NCBI GenBank assembly: GCA_020630045.1
Contig: JAHDCE010000234.1
Location: 1 to 6,668, forward strand
Reading direction: 5' to 3'
DNA length: 6,668 nucleotides
Source of the DNA: Saprospiraceae bacterium
GTDB taxonomy: Bacteria > Bacteroidota > Bacteroidia > Chitinophagales > Saprospiraceae
Numbering within the stretch: the first letter of the stretch is position 1; each line of letters begins with the position of its first letter. The position numbers and the translations under genes are program-made. The notes beneath the pieces were generated by a model that saw nothing but the letters and a program-made list of their open reading frames with translations, ran no database searches and was not told where the DNA came from. Of the stretch, positions 5,933 to 6,668 are shown in pieces.

Positions 5933-6005
5933 CACGGGCGGCAGGACTTGAACCCGCAACCTATGGTTTTGGAGACCATCGCTCTGCCAGTTGAGCTACG
6001 CCCGT
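5933..6005 (-). tRNA. trnW: tRNA-Trp (anticodon CCA)
   Basis: The 73-nt sequence folds as a normal cloverleaf: acceptor ACGGGCG/CGCCCGT (7 bp), D arm GCTC/GAGC, anticodon stem ATGGT/ACCAT with loop CTCCAAA (anticodon CCA at 5970-5972), a 5-nt variable loop AGGTT, and T arm GCGGG-TTCAAGT-CCTGC with one G-U pair. The discriminator base is G and the first pair is A-U, both as in bacterial tRNA-Trp. The 3' CCA is not encoded (CTA follows the G), so a CCA-adding enzyme must complete it. Its place between tuf and secE is the usual one in Bacteroidota, and it is probably cut from a longer transcript. Confidence 0.98.
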
Positions 6006-6042
6006 ATGAAACGAATTGGAAAAATTCCTAACGCTTCAATAT

Positions 6043-6085
6043 GTGAAAAATTAAGCACCTCAAAATCGAGATGCTTAATTTTCAC
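6043..6085 (-). terminator. Terminator-like hairpin downstream of tuf
   Basis: On the minus strand an 18-bp stem forms around the loop GATTTT: core TTAAGCATCTC/GAGGTGCTTAA (one G-U), extended by AAAA/TTTT and, past one bulged T, GTG/CAC. The 3' arm core is followed by TTTTT, giving the A-tract / hairpin / U-tract form of an intrinsic terminator. The U-G pair becomes an A-C mismatch on the plus strand, so the fold favours the tuf transcript. It begins 38 nt after the tuf stop codon. Since tRNA-Trp and secE follow in the same direction with no clear promoter in the gap, it is probably a partial terminator. A four-pair hairpin, GGCA/TGCC, lies at 6101-6113, nearer to tuf. Confidence 0.7.
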
Positions 6086-6123
6086 AAAGTTTATATCAAA
6101 GGCACAAAATGCCTAGATTTTCC

Positions 6124-6668
6124 TTATTCAAGGATTTCGGTTACCTGACCGGCACCTACTGTACGTCCACCTTCACGGATTGCGAAACGAAGACCTTTTT
6201 CCATTGCAACAGCATTGATCAAAGATACTTCTAGTGTTACGTTATCACCAGGCATTACCATTTCTACTCCGTCGGGCAACTTAACATCACCAGTTACGTC
6301 AGTAGTACGTAGGTAGAACTGAGGACGGTATCCGTTAAAGAAAGGTGTGTGACGACCTCCTTCATCTTTACCAAGTACATATACTTCACACTTGAATTTC
6401 GTGTGTGGAGTTACTGAGTTTGGCTTACAGATTACCATACCACGCTTGATATCATTCTTGTCGATACCACGAAGAAGGATACCTGCATTGTCACCCGCTT
6501 CACCGCGATCCAACAATTTACGGAACATCTCAACTCCAGTACAGGTAGAAGTCAAAGATTTTTCCCCTTCTTTCATCATACCGATGATTTCGACCGGCTC
6601 ACCTACTTTAATCACACCACGCTCGATACGACCTGTAGCAACAGTACCACGACCTGTGATAGAGAATA
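6124..6668 (-). CDS. tuf: Elongation factor Tu, 3' part (partial)
   Basis: EF-Tu delivers aminoacyl-tRNA to the ribosome as a GTP complex. The frame enters from the right edge and ends at TAA 6124-6126, giving 180 complete codons: the barrel domains II and III, without the GTP-binding domain I. Reading from the edge gives FSITGRGTVATGRIERG, then GVEMFRKLLDRGEAGDNAGI, RGIDKNDIKRGMVICKP, GGRHTPFFNGYRPQFYLRT and the end FAIREGGRTVGAGQVTEILE, all typical. A GTG at 6613-6615 lies inside domain II (Val of RGVIKVG) and is not a start. The Gly of EGGRHTPFF and the Ala of FAIREGG, positions where elfamycin resistance can arise, are in the usual state. The gene heads the block and its product works with the L10-L7/L12 stalk encoded downstream. 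Confidence 0.99.
   Translation of the reverse strand, partial: FSITGRGTVATGRIERGVIKVGEPVEIIGMMKEGEKSLTSTCTGVEMFRKLLDRGEAGDNAGILLRGIDKNDIKRGMVICKPNSVTPHTKFKCEVYVLGKDEGGRHTPFFNGYRPQFYLRTTDVTGDVKLPDGVEMVMPGDNVTLEVSLINAVAMEKGLRFAIREGGRTVGAGQVTEILE

Noticed and set aside
6613..6615. GTG that could be taken as a start for a short EF-Tu-like protein
   Set aside because: The reading frame continues upstream with conserved EF-Tu domain II sequence to the window edge, so the codon is an internal Val.
1..6668. Search for a novel accessory, defence or mobile system, CRISPR array, insertion sequence or attachment site
   Set aside because: Every gene is a conserved housekeeping gene in standard order; I saw no direct-repeat arrays, transposase remnants, terminal inverted repeats, or broken or duplicated tRNA end.

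Overview
The window carries one block of core translation and transcription genes, all read on the minus strand. In transcription order (high to low coordinate) it holds the 3' part of tuf (EF-Tu), a tRNA-Trp(CCA) gene, secE, nusG, rplK (L11), rplA (L1), rplJ (L10), rplL (L7/L12) and the 5' part of rpoB (RNA polymerase beta), which runs off the window at position 1. No gene on the plus strand is credible; the long plus-strand frames are antisense shadows of these genes.

The organism looks like a member of Bacteroidota, probably Cytophagales or a relative. The evidence is the tuf / tRNA-Trp / secE / nusG / rplKAJL / rpoB order with tRNA-Trp directly behind tuf, the almost complete absence of Shine-Dalgarno sequences upstream of the starts (A/T-rich leaders instead), and protein details such as the RpoB start MPNIATAAARHNFGKI and the EF-Tu end GAGQVTEILE. 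The order-level placement is from memory of such sequences and is only moderately secure.

Layout: tuf (6124-6668, partial) is followed by a strong hairpin with a U-rich 3' arm (6043-6085), then tRNA-Trp (5933-6005), a short perfect hairpin (5908-5925), secE (5653-5844) and nusG (5077-5625). A 132-nt spacer with two structured elements precedes rplK (4480-4944). A 64-nt spacer with a small two-helix element precedes rplA (3723-4415). An 18-nt gap leads to rplJ (3171-3704). An 87-nt spacer with two hairpins leads to rplL (2706-3083). The one long non-coding stretch, 330 nt (2376-2705), separates rplL from rpoB (1-2375, partial) and contains a chain of hairpins, one of which covers the rpoB start codon.

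Functionally the genes supply the GTPase-associated region of the large ribosomal subunit (L11, L10, L7/L12), the L1 stalk, the elongation factor that works with them, the RNA polymerase beta subunit with its elongation factor NusG, and the SecE subunit of the translocon. I found no accessory, defence or mobile system. The points worth a second look are all regulatory: RNA structures in the spacers, the missing room for a classical L10 leader, and the terminator-like element inside an otherwise co-directional cluster.
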